Source of the DNA: Prunella strophiata
Lineage: Eukaryota; Chordata; Aves; Passeriformes; Prunellidae
DNA: 64,000 nt
Assembly (NCBI GenBank): GCA_036583965.1
Contig: JAZBQD010000019.1
Span: 23,315,085-23,379,084 of the forward strand
Direction: 5' to 3'
Shown here: positions 30,272-45,200 of the stretch, piece by piece
Layout: every line of letters begins with the position of its first letter
How positions within the stretch are numbered: position 1 is the first letter of the stretch
Translations under genes and position numbers: made by a program
The notes under the pieces: generated by a model
Seen by the model: only the letters and a program-made list of their open reading frames with translations
Databases searched by the model: none
What the model was told of the DNA's origin: nothing

Positions 30272-33200
30272 CAGCTATCTAACCCCTGGAGCTTCACAGC
30301 AATCACCTCCATTTCTGACTAAACTTTTAATAAGCAATGTTATCCAAAAGACCAGGTCAATTTTTACAGGAACTGGAAGCATCAGGAAGTAAGAAACACC
30401 ATCTCAGTAATGGTCTTGTCAGTGAAAGCAGTTCATGGCACAGGTTCTTGGCTGTAACGAAGTTGTAACAGATCAGGCCAAGGTGGGAGTGTGTGATCTG
30501 GTGAGAAACATTCTGCTTCAAAACTTCACGCAGCTTTATTGAAATGTAGAGAAGTGACAGTACTATACTCACCCACATGCTGGCACTTGCGTGGAGACTG
30601 TCCATTAACACTGTATGATTTGCTTGTGTAAGCATCTTCCAAACTGCAATGTAACCAGGATGCTGCCTGGCAACATTTTCTGCATTTGAATCATCATACT
30701 GACCAGGGAAACAAAATCCTTGCAGATCCTGGGCTTACTCAGAAAGATGACTGCACGTCATTTTTTAGAAGGGGCCACCTCATGCTAGGAGGAATTACCT
30801 TTGGACTGGTGTTTCTTGACAAGCTACAGTGGAGAAGATTGCAGTGGCACAGTGGCACCAGTTTGGTGCAGAACAAATTGTTGTTGTGTGAACTCTTGAG
30901 TAGCTCAGACAAAATTACAGAATCATCTTTCTCCTGAGCTGCTGTAACACTGTTTCTATAAAACTGCTGTGGGTACTTCAAGCAGAAAAAAATCAAAACA
31001 ATTTATTTTCCTTTACACCCTCAGCAACACCAATGACTATCCCATTCCCTGGTAACTTAGTGGTACTGATATACTCTGAACACCACACCACCATCTGTGA
31101 CGATTTGCCTCCAAATTTATTGGTAATGAAAAGCAAGTTTAGCTCTTCACTGTGTCATGAATCACAGGCCAACATTTATGAGGGAATACTCTAACTTGAC
31201 AAATAATGAGTGTGAAGGCCTCAGTCAGTCAGTAGGCTCAGTTATCATAAGATCTTACCTCTCTTAATATTACTGTGTGGCCTGTTATGTCAGCCACAGC
31301 CAACCACCAACCTCAGGGCCATTCAACTGTTTTTTCTGCAGAGGCTGTTCTCTGGCAAACAGTGGCAGTAGCAGTCCTTTGCAGACCAGCCTCTCATTGT
31401 AAACGATGCTGGAACCAGTGTGGGAGGTGTTCCTTGGGAGCACTGCACTGATGTCACCTGAAAGCTGTATGTAGTGCCCCAAAGGCCTTTTCAGAAAAGT
31501 TTACTGTGCAGCATCATCCCTGAGACATAGTCATGATCCAAGGATCTTGCTGCTTCAGCAGTTCACAAAACTCAGTTCACCATCTCACAAAGCTGCTCCT
31601 ATAAGGCCTTTTGTGCCAGTTCAATTGTCTTTATTCAGCCCATTATTGAATGGTCATATGTTTGCAAGCATTCAGTGACTTTTTCCACTGGAAATAAACC
31701 ACAGAATTACAAGTCCACACCCAAAACACAACATCTCTAGCACACTGAAAGCTAAAGCTGAGAAAGGATTCTCAGACATACAAAATAATAATTAAGAAAT
31801 CTGGGGGAGAGGGAGGTAGAGAGGATAGAGAAATGCAAGTACTGTAGATGTAACTCAGATATCATGCAGGTGTAAAACATAAATCTGTAGAAGTAATGGA
31901 GTAATGACAAGGTAAATATAGGCATTTCAAAAAATCTGTTCCTACATGGGAAAGATCTACATACGATAGCTCTAAATCCTGGTACAAATAAAGGAGTACT
32001 GAGAATTAACAGGGAGGAAGGTTTTATGCAGATGCCTCTCCAATGTCTGTTTTTCCCCATAAGACATTTTAATGCAACTGTAGCACTGGGAAAGTGTCCT
32101 GCCATGACACCTCATTTCTGCACTGCTAAGACTGAGCACACAGTTATGTTATCAATACATTTGACCATAGCATGGCTTCAGACATTTGGTGTGCCTCAGC
32201 ACATGAATCCACATCATACACAGTAGTCAATTACAAGATATTCATCACTACCCCATACAAAGATGTAGCATTCCCCCAAATGCAAAATGGAAGAGGAGGG
32301 ACTCATTAGGATAAACCCCCAGATAAAAATCAACTTAATTAGTCTATGAGGAGGTACGAGGTGATTTCTGAGAAGCATCCCTGAAGACATGCATCTCTGT
32401 GCCACTCCTGCTTAGGTGACAGGGCTTATCTGCTCCACATGAACCGTTCAGAGCTTGGCTCAGACACATCCTGGGCGCAGGACAGAACCCCTGCGTGCAA
32501 TAGGGTTCAAGGGCAACATGTCAGGGACTGCCAGAGATAGGCTGCTGCTTCCAAAAGCAAAACTGCTCTTAAAATAAACCAAATTCTGTGACAATGACAT
32601 CAGCAAAAACCACAGCCAAACAAAAAAATACCGGCTGGTAAGAGTGTAAGTCAAAAAAATGTGGTGCCCAATTGTAAAAGTGGTATTTTACATATTATCC
32701 TATTTTCGAAAACCTTCATCTATTATCACAGTTAGAAAATCAGTAAAAAAAGAGGAATCTGACACTGAATGCTGAAGTCCAATTCTTATTTTTTCCACAA
32801 TGAATTCCTATCCTTTTACACTTTCCAAAATTCCTCCAGTCTTGATTTTGCTGCCAATTATACTCTATCTGCCAGAGGAACATGCCAACCATATGCATAT
32901 TTGTAAAATATTTTAATAATGTTAATGATGTTAAACTTATTATTTCCATTATTGTTTGTGTATCAAGGGCTTGGAACAGTGAAACCAGTAAAAAAGAAGC
33001 ATCTACATATTGCAGAAAGTTAGTAATGTCTCTACTACATATAGACTCCATGTGTACATTCAGCTGCACTGAACTCTACTTGCCAGGTGTATGCAACTTG
33101 ACACTAACACTGAGAAAAAAGAAATTACAGCAAAGTCTGAAACTTGAAAAATAGCAGTGCAGAAGGCTCTGAAGGCCATGTACAGGTCTTAAATCTCTGT

Positions 33201-36200
33201 TGAATAGGACTAATCCAGCTGGAGAACTGAATGTAAAGGAAACCAATTTCATCATCACACATTTACATTTTATATAATATACACATAAGGTGCATTACAC
33301 ATTTGTTCATGACCTGTGCTAGAAAATGCATTAAAAAAATATGCCCGAGTAAGTCAATTATCACAAGACAGGAGTTCTTTATTTGTCTCTCCTGCACCTC
33401 AAGGCTAGCAAGTGGCTTCCACTGTTGAAAAAAGATGTCCCTCATCTTGATACATACAGCCAAGGACAAGTTAAGATAAAAGGAAATGTCACAACAGTCC
33501 AGAAAAGAAAAACCAATGTATTACACTCCTGCAAGAATGTAGTCACCTCATTACTAACCCTGGATCTCTTGCAGACTTGTAAGTAGTGTGTATATGAAGT
33601 TTTGTTTCACTAGGAATAATAAACAACTGCCCATGCACAAAACCACAGCACCTGCATTTTCTGTTCACAGAACTTAACTGGCAAAAACTTCATATGCTAA
33701 GAAGAAATGTCTGAATGAAGAGAGAAATGTTGCAATATTCCTTGAGAAAGACGATCTGTATGAGATTGTTCACCAATAAAAAACAGCTGCTGAGGAACTT
33801 GTCTCCAAAACTCTGCAATGGCTGCTGCTGCATCAGAGGATGTAGTAAAGAATAGCCTTTGAGAGAAATTCTCTGAACAACTGTAGTTTTTCAAATGATA
33901 TTACTTATATGTATAATGCAAAAAACTATCCAAGCAGAGTGCAATATGACATGATATGGTCAGCATTTTTGCATAAGCAAAACATAAATTGTAGCCAGTT
34001 TTAACTTCTAGAAAGTCCTTTCCTTCAACATAGCACATTGCTAAGTCTAGCCATGGAACAAGAGAAGGATGGAAGTCTGCAGGACTCAGACAACCTTCTA
34101 TGAGACAGCACTGGATACAACTGGTAAGTAAGGTGATGAAGAAATATTTATCACTGAAGGTCACAAGTCTCAACAGTTCCCCAAAACTGAACCAAAGTCT
34201 AACAGTAATTTCTGGTTTTACTGAGGTAAATCTAGCTTTTGAGTTAGATTTTTATTTTGCTCCAAGTCTATCTTCAAATAGAACATAAGCAGCATGCACT
34301 GTTAGCATACTGCTAGCAATGCAGCATACTCACCAATTTACTGACTCATCCAAAAGATTAGTAAAAGAATTGCTTAAAAGGCACCTGAATATTCTTCTCC
34401 AGCTACATCTGAATCATACACACTGCAATGAGACTACAACAGGTAGGCTTTGGAGTAAAAATGAGGCTGTTTATGCTCAAGTTAACTTCAGGGCCATCCC
34501 TTCAGCCTTACAGCAGACTTTCCCTGGCTACTGAGAGAAGGGAAAGGAGATACAAATAGTTATATTCTTAATAAAGCAACATGTAGATTGCAAATTTCTT
34601 GGAAAAGAATATTCATGTTCCTCCCTAACTATAAAGTTCCTCCTGCAAACTGTGCAGCAATCATATTGCACATTGTGGAAACCTATTTGAACAGTTTGCA
34701 TTAGAGCTGCAAGTTTGTTCCATTATGACAGATCTCCATAGTGACTCTGGGTCCAGCTGACATTCTGAGCCTTCTTAGCCAGAGTTCTTCTACAAGAAGT
34801 GTCCTTAGTGTTTTGGCTTGGATATTCATCCTTATTTTATTTCACTCCAAGTGAAAAAAACAAAAGCCAAAACCCACAAAAGATGCAATAAGTAACTCTG
34901 GAAGGCTTCAGAAACATTATTTCTTACTACAATATATTTAAAGACTTAACACTCCAAAAGCAGATCTTAGCAAGTTAAAACCCATCTTCCATTAGAAGTC
35001 AGCAGTTGTAAGGTTTCTAGGAGGATATATATGACCATTTAATTTTGATGCCTCTCATTAAAACAGAAGAAAGATCTTGTTCCATGTTTATACAGTCTGC
35101 AGGTTCAATGGAGCACAAAACCTTGACTGTGCCCAGCAAGTGATACTCTACACATCAGCACAATGTTAATCACTGATTTTTTTTTCATAGAAAAGTAGCC
35201 TCATGAAGTAGAAGTTACTGGTTTATAACTGTATCAGGCAATACGAAACCACAAAAATCAAATTATTGTGTCATCAATATCACGTTTTTTCCCCCTAATT
35301 TAATCCTAACATGAATTCAATGCTTTAGTGCCATCTGGTTGTCATTACCTGAAAAATCTTGATTTCTGTGTGACTAATTGAGGAGTACAATGAGATCTGG
35401 TACCAGACTAGTTGATCTGTCCATGCCTTCACAGAAAAGAATTTGACAACTGTAGTTCAATGGAAATTGGACTGGAAAAACAAACAGCTCAAAGCATAGC
35501 AGTAAAGACTCATCACTTGCACAAGAGTTTTGAGCATCCACAGATGAAGACATTGAAACAATGTAGGTGTTTGTCAGCAAGGTTTTTTGTCCTTCAAATA
35601 ATAATATGGTCTTCTCAAAAAAACAGAAGCCACATATATACAAAGGCTTGTACCTGGGTCAGTAACAGCAGTCAAATAAAACTTTTATTACTATTTGCAT
35701 AAAACTTACCAAAACAGAAAAAAAAAATTAACTGCTGCTTAAGATATCTTGTCATACACACATACAGTGTATGTCACCACGAAAGTAATTTTTCAAAAGA
35801 AATATTTAGATTTTCTGCAGTTAAAGGCTATTTACACTCTGACGCCAGGAAGACTTGCAGCTCTGATCCCTTCCTGTGCAAATCCCAGAAAATTAACATC
35901 CTACAAGATTTAAACAAAAAACATTTTAGACTTGAAAGACGTTTTTCTTTCCTTTGGTAATGTTTCAGTTTATATGTAACCCTTAAAAAGCTTTCAAGAC
36001 AAACTGCTTTCTAAATCAGCTTGCTCAACTATGCTCTTGACCTGCAGGCAAAAAATGGCAGGGATTAATTTAAGATTCTCCTCCATGAACATATATGCAG
36101 CTGTAGCTAAATCAGACATCTCAGACAGTGGAGCTTCTAGCACATTCTACCCACACAAGACAGATTCCAGCTCAGATAATTAAAGTACCTGAACTCCTTT

Positions 36201-36857
36201 TCCTTCTTTGGGTTTGGTTTTTTTCCCCAAGGACCACTGCAGTTATAATTTCTTTCCAAAGACAGCATCATCACAGGAATTGGTGATGACAACCTTGCAG
36301 TCTTCATGTATTCCTAAGAGTACTAACTGTTAAAACTTCATATAGGAATATACTGGTCCCAGCAGACAGTTCAGATGCCCTCCTAAAGCATATCATTAGG
36401 AATTTCTTGTGTAAAGCTGAACATCCATTCATACAGGTGTATATTGACCAGTTATGGAAACAAAAGTTGTCCCTGTACACATGTACATGGGAAACAGTAT
36501 GGAGAAACACTTGACTGACAGACACTCCAGAGCATAAGCTGTAGGGAGAGGCCTCCCCTCCCAAAAGGATTCAATCTGAGAGTTCCATGAGGTAGAAAAA
36601 ATGAAACTGTGACATTTCCACCAAGACAACTTTACATCTTTGGTTTTGCATATTGAAATACTAAATCCTACAATTCAAAGAGACTAGAGCCTCCTGTCTA
36701 GAAACCTAACACAGAATAGAAAATATAAGCAACTTCAAAACACTTTTGCCTCTCTGTTTGCAGTAACTTGCTGTGTCTTTGTTTGGTAACAGTACTTCAG
36801 CTTACCTGATTTAAGCAAAATCATGACTAAAAATACATTCTTCTTCCAAAGAGTATT

Positions 36858-36907
36858 ATTCAGCTAGAAGGTGATAATTCACCTGAATGTATTCAGCTAG
36901 AAGGTGA
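36858..36907. repeat. 17-bp direct repeat
   Basis: ATTCAGCTAGAAGGTGA occurs at 36858-36874 and 36891-36907, 33 bp apart. The spacer holds ATTCACCT, complementary to AGGTGAAT of the second copy. Confidence 0.75.
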
Positions 36908-39900
36908 ATGGCATATTGTCATTACTAATTTTCCAATCTACATGCAAGAGGAAGACTTAAGGCTCCAGGCTACAGATTCAGTACCATGCAAATTTGGAAG
37001 AGAAATCGCAATTGCTGGAACAGTCCACAGGTAAGAATAATTAAACAAAACAGTTTCACCATGAAGAAGTAAGTGATTAATCTTGAGCAGAAATTATAAC
37101 TGTTCCTTGGAGTAAACAGTCCTTTAGTTGGCTGAAGGATTCTGTCCCACGCATGTAGAAATAGATGAGAAAACAGAAGAGAGAAAACAATTCTGATTTA
37201 AGTTTTATGAGAGAATAAAGATGATTTCCCTAGAGACTCAAAACCAGAAATGTGCCATTCATATTTTAAATTCTATGAAACTTTTGTTCTTTCTCTTCTC
37301 ATTTCTACTATGACAAGAAAACTAAGTATAACCACAATTTAAGAATAGCTGATGCTCCAAGCGTACAGATCTCAACTGAGATTGCTACCTCTGCTCCTCA
37401 AATATTTTATCTCATAGTATGCAAGTTGTCTTGCTGCAGTTTGATCCCAAATTGTCAGTGGACCCAAGTCCAGAATTTAGAACTCGTTTTCCAGAAGTAA
37501 TCTGGGAAACATTAAACAGTGAAGAGAGACATAACAGAAAGGAACCATGTATCCGTAATTATTTGGCTTCCTGAGGATGCATGCCATGTGAACATTCCAC
37601 AAGCATAGAAAATGCAGTCCTGCTTCTCCTTTCCAATACTTGAATGTTGAATTACAATACTCCCAGGAGAGTTCCAGGCCTTCAGTTCAGTCAGCTCACA
37701 GCTACCTAGCTGCATGCTGCCAGAGACAACACGAACTTCATAGCAAAAAAGCACATCTTGCTTCCAAACTCAGTTCAACCATGTTTCTTCAAATCCCAAG
37801 GTCTGTCCAGTATTATGTGGGTGGGAGCAACATGAATAATAAGATGGCACAGTCTGCTAAGGGAAATTGTGTCCTAAGGGCACAAAAAATGATTCACCAT
37901 GACAGCCACTTTTATATAAATGAACAAAGTATTTCTTCTTCTGGTAACAATAAATTTGTTTAGAAGACAGCAAGGTGGCCCATAGGCAGAATTACTTTAT
38001 TCCTTTCAAAAGGATTCTCAAAGTGTTCTGATGATGCTGAAATCTCAAACTGGGAAAAACTGATTTTGGATGGTAAGGTCATGTTCTTCTCTCTCACTTA
38101 AAAGCAAACTACCTACAGACTATTCTTCTGCAGCAATCACACAATTTCTAACGTGACTTGCAATTTACAGTTCTATGATAATTTTTAACTATTCAACTGC
38201 ATTAGGTATGGGCTTTTTGGGGATAGGTTAATATATGTTTCAGTGTAATGTCACAACTCTACTTTTCCAATTCAATCCTTTCAGAAAAGATTCTACTGAA
38301 ATCCTCTCAGTATCTCCATGGTTACCTAAATGGTTGCTCAGAGATTAAAAGGTTTCTGAAAATAGTTAAAACAATGCCTTACAAAGAAAAAAGAGCAGTG
38401 ATGTATTCTATGTATCAACAGACAGGCAAGGAAAAACTAATGGACAGGGTTAACAAAGATGACTGAAGCTAAGTCCAAAAAATGCCAAACCCAACTTGAT
38501 GTGTGAAAAGTAAAACCAACTTGTACCAATACCTATTCTTTCCTTTAAAAGACTGGGAACTAATAATGCAAGGTAAATTATTTATCTTTGTGGATGGAAA
38601 CATTTGAGGGAACAGAAAAACAAGTTTCTAGAACTGACCTAATACTTCCAGCTATTATTTCATTCTTTCTTACCATAGTCAGACCATCACACTTAATAAG
38701 CAATCCTACAGTAAAACACAAGGTGAAGATGACAACTGTACTCTATTCACACAGCACAGCATGTTGCACATTCTCTTGCAAAAACCACATCTACTTCTTT
38801 CATGAGAGAGGTAGCTTCAATATTAAAAAAGCAAACTGACTTGAAAAAAACTGAAGTGTCATAAGAAACTATAATTCACTGAAAATACTGTTTTAACAGT
38901 CAACTTTGCTGAGAAGGTAGCAACTCCATTCTGGAGCAGCTGATGTTTTTTTCAGAGCTGAATTTTTTAATGTATTGCACAGAAACAGCTCAACTTAGAG
39001 TTAGCATACTTGCATGCAGGGTCAAAGATGGATCATTACATGAGATGCTAGATGCATATCTTCCTATTTAGTCATCAATGAAAGTTGGCATTCATTCTGC
39101 TCAGTGCTGTGAAAGGTTCTAGTGACAATTTCAGCGAGCATAAGAGTAAGAGCTAAATCAGGATCAAGACAATGTATTCTGTATTGAAGGACTTCCTAGA
39201 CAAAAGCAAAATCACTAATCACCAACCTCTGGTTAGGAGCCAAGTAAGGGACTAGCTAGTTATTCTCAGTTTGCCAGCAGCAATGATGAATTTTTCTTTT
39301 TGCTTGATTTCTTCAGTCAGTGAATGTCTGAATTATGTAGAATCTGCTACAGGTTGTAGTTCTGGCATAAGTTATTTTCTTTCAGAGCCACTTCCCATCA
39401 AGAAGTTGAAGACTGATCTGCTAAGCATTCAAACCAACTGAAACAAATGGCAAAGATTATGGATATATTGATACTTCTGTACTAAAGAAGGGGAAAACAA
39501 CTGAACTTCAGGAAAACAACAAAATCCAAGCCCTTCAGCCTTTTGTGGTCAAACAGTCTGGCAACAGTCTACAATAGCATGTTTTCATAACTGAATTTTG
39601 CTTTTAACTTCAAGATTGATATATTTTCTGTCAGTTCACATCAAAGTATAATTTTATATATATATATTCTCTGCTCATTTTTCTTTAGTTCTACATGCAC
39701 CAAAGAATAAACAGCATGACATAACCTCTCAGTATTATCTGCTAAAATAATTTCAAAATTATGTAAAACCAGTAAACAATATTATAATTTCTGACAGACA
39801 CCATCCATTTGAATGCTCCAGAAGTACTCATTAGTCTGGAAAGAAAAATGTTAGAAAAGGATCTGGTACAGCTGTATTACCAAAAATACAGACAAAATCA

Positions 39901-41314
39901 CTATCAGTTCTTAAGAGTCAAGAAGCAGCATCAACTCATGGTGTGCAACAAGAACTCCAGTTTTGTTATGAAAAACTGAGTATAGACTGAAACCCATTTT
40001 ACACATACCTGAGAGGAACTTCTCCAAAGTGAAGCTCACCTGATTTCCACAGCAATGCACAGTACTCATTTCTTGTTCACTATTAGTTTCCCTTTGTCAA
40101 CAATTCTCCGTCACAATTCAAAGAGTACTTACTGAGCAACATTTTGAGAAGCATATATGCTATGTAAAGTAAGTGTACACAGAAAATGTGCATTTAATAC
40201 CTTCTATTTTCAGGGAGCTCAATTTTCTTGTATTAAACATATTCAGGGCATAATACAAGTTCAGCTATTCCCCTTGTTCACTGAAGAACTTTTAATCATG
40301 CAACACAGAGAAGGCTGAGATGCAGCCAATAAAGCAAAACATTAGAATGACAAACAAACCCATCTATTACAACCATGCTTCTCCTTTAACAACCTGAACT
40401 ACCACCACACCAGAACGAGCTGATTTACCAACCTAGATGCAAAGTACAATGTAATCACTCAACAGAGAAGGAAAATTCAGGACTTCATTTCTTTCCTCAA
40501 AAAAAACCGGAGAAAAATTCAATTCACCATTAAAACAGCAATTATTTTCAGATTTAAACCTCTTTCCTGGTTACAACATTGTTAATGCAAGGCATTTGCT
40601 TTGAAACCTGTGAGGACAAAAGAAAGTTTTCATCAGCAAACTGGATGCTCTGGAGAAGTGATATCCCAGCATCTATGAAGAATCTGTACCACTTTTAATA
40701 GTGTGGACTGTTATTAATTAATATTTTTTTTAAATCAAGCTTAACACATTTATCAAAGGAAAAGAAGGGTATAACTTCTGGTCTTTGTCACTTCTTTTAA
40801 TGATGTATCTCTATGACTCAGTAGACTTATGAATGGAATAAAATACTCTGATAGGGATCAGCGCTGACTAAAAGATATAATAAGACCAAAACCAATTTTC
40901 TAGGCTGCCCTTCAGAAAACTCTGCAGTACCTGTTTTCATATTGAGCATTAAAGACAAGCTTTTCACACACTGCTACCTTGAACATTACAGAACCAGCCA
41001 ACAGAATTGATACTCACGTAGTAATGAAAATTTGACATAATTGAGAAACTAGGATCCAAACATAATGATATTCCTGCTTTCCAGGAACATGAACTCCTAA
41101 AGGCCAGCAAGACCTGGGGTCTTAATGGATCTGTCTATGAGAAGAAGAGCAGGTGAAAAACCTAGAAGACAGGACACATTCCAGAATATGAGCACAGTAT
41201 GTCTTCCAGGTAAGGATGGTTCTGAGCACTAATATGTGAACACAGACCACATTTAAAATGTCAAACAAAAACCATACTATATGGTCCACCAAGAACACTG
41301 AGTTTATAGTGAAA

Positions 41315-41320
41315 TTTATT
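41315..41320 (-). terminator. Possible YLPM1 polyadenylation signal (distal)
   Basis: TTTATT on the plus strand is AATAAA on the YLPM1 strand, about 780 nt after the stop. A nearer hexamer lies at 41883-41888. Sequence alone cannot choose between them. Confidence 0.3.
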
Positions 41321-41882
41321 GTTCTGCTTCCTAATACAATAAGCTACAAGGTACATACAGTATAAAACGAGAACATCCACAGAGCAAAGGTGATAAACAT
41401 TCTGTGATGGTACAGTGGAGGAAACAACGTCTAATCCTTCCACTTTATCCCACAAAGAGCAGCTAAAACTACTTACCCTCCCCCTCCCTCCCCTCCAAAA
41501 ATATTAAAAAGTAAACTTTCTCTCTCACTTAGGAGTAGTGGGATTCAATGAGTTTTTTGAGGGCACTGGTTATCTGCCAGTATCTCAATAAAATTGCTGA
41601 AACTAAAGTAACAAAGAAAAACTGTGAAGGTGGGAGTGACATGACCCATGCAAGATGCTCATGACACCTTGGTTCACTTCTCCGCAGGGCAAATGGCCTG
41701 TAAAGAAAGGAAAAGTTTGTTATGTCACGTAAACCAGCAATTAACATGGTTAGAATTCAGATATAATAAGCAACATCTGAACTCAACAGGACTAGTAGGC
41801 ACACAGCTAAGCTACTCTTAATGGAACCACAATCTTCCTTGTAATAAGGTTGGCAGATCTGAGAGCTGATAATCCTTCCCCC

Positions 41883-41888
41883 TTTATT
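41883..41888 (-). terminator. Possible YLPM1 polyadenylation signal (proximal)
   Basis: AATAAA on the minus strand, about 210 nt after the YLPM1 stop codon. Confidence 0.3.
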
Positions 41889-42098
41889 GTCAGGTGCTGT
41901 ACAGAAGTGTGCATGTTGATACAGGCACAGCTGACACCTATTATACAAAGCTCCAAATCAAATAACCTTGTCTGGGAGAACTCAATGGGGTGAACTGCAG
42001 CCTCAACTCTTGAAAAACATCAAAGCTATAAACATTGATGGAACAAGAGAAGACTGGATATTTACCTTAAAGGCACAAAAATCCACTTAACCATTTTT

Positions 42099-42245
42099 TC
42101 ATATATACTTGGTGCGGTTGAGGGCTCTCTCGGCAAGGTGACCGCTTTCATCTGTTATCTTCTCCCAGTCCGTTTGTCCAACAACAAAACCGATGGCCCT
42201 TTTCCTGTCAGCATCTTTTTTTTCTTCTAGATCTGCCCATCGCAC
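42099..42245 (-). CDS. YLPM1: YLPM1 last exon and stop
   Basis: 48 codons plus TGA (42101-42099): VRWADLEEKKDADRKRAIGF, VVGQTDWEKITDESGHLAER, ALNRTKYI. With KKR of the previous exon it makes KKRVRW, an RVxF-type PP1-docking motif. Confidence 0.97.
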   Translation of the reverse strand: MRWADLEEKKDADRKRAIGFVVGQTDWEKITDESGHLAERALNRTKYI

Positions 42246-45200
42246 CTATGGAGAGCATCCTATCAGTACAATAATCTTCCAAGAAACCCTGATATGAGTC
42301 TAGGCTTTCCACTGCAAGCAAGAATACAAGAATACTAATTTCTACTAATTTTCCTTAGAACAGGGAAGTATTATTTTTTTTCCTGATAGGTAAAGAGGGA
42401 AATTATTTCTAACTGAATATACCAGGTGTTCTATGGAGTAGATGAAAGGTATAGATGATAAGCTATTTCCATTTCAGTGCTATAGTTCTGAGAGTTGAAG
42501 TGTAACTACTACAATTATTTCTCCGTTCAAAGCAACATTTTCTGCAGGAAGAATTATCCAAGACTCATTTACTGTTTTAATTTTCTGGGAAATCTGTCTT
42601 TCAATTGCACAATGGAAACATTTAGAAGATGACTATGAAACTACAGAAAGACAGTGTTAAAGAGCAAGTCAGCAATGAATAAATAAATGAAGGACAGTTT
42701 TCTTCTCTATCTTCTGTGATATATTTCTATTTAAATTTTTCCACCATTTCTTTACACTAAGTAACTTTTTCATACATATGTTATTTCCCCATCTTCACAT
42801 CTCCTTATCTGCACTGCACCTCTGTTCAACATACACAGTGACACCTCCAAAACAAGACACTGATAGGAAGGAGAGCAACAGGAAGGAGGGAGGGAGAGAT
42901 GCAATGAAGAAAGGCTCTAGGCCAGAAATTCAGCTGAAACACACCATTGTAGGACAAGAAAAAACAGTAAGTGAAAGAGTTCTTCTCTGCATACTGATTA
43001 GTCTCATTCAGGCCCAAGTGTTACTGGGGAAGGTAGCATTATCAATTTTCCACCAGCATGTCCCTATCCACAGTCTACCTGGATTTCCCCTGACATTTCT
43101 ACTGATAAGCAATGTCAGTTTTCCTCCACCATCATTTCCTCCACCAGTGCTTTAAGTACCTCCATTTCTCTCAGATACACTGTCCAGTACTATCAGTTTT
43201 CCATTCAACATTACAGAGCAAAACAATACCCAAACACTGACAGTTAATTCAAATTACTTCTAGTGGCAAAAGTTGGTCTTTCTATTTTGCAAAGGGGAAA
43301 AAAAAAAGCATTACCTCTTTCTATTACATCTTTCACCTCCCTCTATTTTCCCCCTTTTTTTACAACAGAATTTAAACATGCAGCATTTGGTATTCAGACC
43401 ATTCAGACAGTTAACTATAGCATAGTTAATCTGTATTATCTACAATTCCTAGCTCTGTTATAACTAATATGTTTACCTCTGGAAGACCCTACTTGCAAGC
43501 ATAATCTCTTACAGAATCTAACAGAACAGCAAAATGAAAAGGGAGTCAATGAAATTCCCATATTCATAGACACTTAATGACTTGATATGAGCTCTCTTTC
43601 ACAAAGACCATTAAAGGGTTATATACAGACAGTAAGTCATTTGAAAATTTATTACCCTTTTCTTTCCAGGTTCAGAAGCACGTGTATCATAGTCATCTGG
43701 AAGCTGCAGATAATCTTCTATTCTGCTGGCAATTGCTTCCCAGTCACGTTTTCTTTTAGTGCCAGTCCGCAAACCGTCCAGCTTGTCTGAGAACAAACAC
43801 AGAGCCTCAGCGTTAAGGGAGATTATTTTTTCTATTATTCACACAAACAAGACGAGAGTGGAAAAGTTTTCAAAAGAACGAACAGCAGAATTTGTACATC
43901 CAGCTCATCTCGACAGGTGTAATGATGAGAGTTGAAATAAACTAAAGAAGACGCAACACAGTTTTCAAGTTTTATTGATCTTTCACGTTAACTGTGTGGC
44001 AATAACACTCAGTGTTGTTTTCTATATGAGGGAGAAAAGTTTGCTCTTCCAGATCTACATGAAGTCTGTCCTTACAGGTACAATATAGCCAACAATAGCT
44101 AGTAACCACAGATCCATCTTTCTGTATTTGAACACAATACTAAAGCCATAGCATTTTTCCCAAATTTGGGGATCAATACTGTGTCAAACATGGCATACAT
44201 GCAGTATCAGGGAACAAGTGGCAATTATATAATTTAATGCATCAAAGACAAGTTTTTGAGATACTGTTTCTGCTATACAAAACACTCCTTGGAAAGCCTG
44301 ATCCTCCCCTTTCTTTTTCTCTCCCCATAAGGCAAACCACTTAAAAAGTCTTCCAGGACTAGGAGAAAAACATCTCAGAATCTTTTCTTTCATGGTGTAA
44401 GAGGTCAGTCATGTATATTTGAGCAGCACATTTGTCCAACAGTCGTCATTTTCTTCTTTTTCTTACTGAATCGATATATGAGGAGAAACAATTCCATTCC
44501 TAGGTTCTAAAATTTTGTTCCTCTTTAGACAGTTATTCTCAGTAAAGAAAACAACACCTTCTAGAAATTATGTGGCAAACTGTCTTTGGAAAGGAGATTA
44601 AACATTCATTGTAAGATTATGAACAGCAAAGCATGAAAAGGAAAACCGGCTCTACAAGTCAAAGGAAATTCTGTTACTTCTCTCAATGTAAACTAGCAAT
44701 TTATAAGCCAACAATTCAAGTAAGTGTAGAAGGAACACTAAGCTTGGCAATTACATTCATTAAACCATTACTGGTGATGTTAGAAATAGTGTTTCAGAAG
44801 TCACTGTTGTAATTAAATTCACCCACAAAAGGCCTCAGAAATAGACCAAATACAAGGCAGCATTATTTTCTGGATAGCAGAGGATGATGTTCAAAGGTAT
44901 GTACTTAAAGAAACTCAGTTCAGAGATGAGTTTTTTTTACTTAATATGGGAGAGAGAAGAGTAACAATGGAGATAATGTGAGGCAATGGTACTGTAGACA
45001 TGCAAGTATAATTTAAAGTCCATAAACTAATTAAGTAATTCTCCCTCATACACCTCAAAACCTTTTAAAGACTCCACCTCTGCCCCATTTCCCTGGAACA
45101 GATACAGAACTTCTTCTAATAAAACATTATAATCCCCCTGCTTCTTAAAATAGCCAACATTTAAGAAAAATGTTCAGAATATTTTATCTATTACATTATT

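Larger units (their letters stand above)
23314..42098. other. 18.8 kb between convergent PROX2 and YLPM1
   Basis: Apart from the CR1 fragments and low-complexity tracts listed, I see nothing supported here. From about 28.8 kb it is strongly AT-rich with only short open frames, none with known domains. It must contain both 3' UTRs and could hold untranslated RNA genes, which sequence reading alone cannot show. Confidence 0.5.

Noticed and set aside
42778..43155. 125-codon plus frame inside a YLPM1 intron, and similar frames at 45487-45924 and 46474-46812
   Set aside because: No splice logic, no known motif, and chance length for this base composition.
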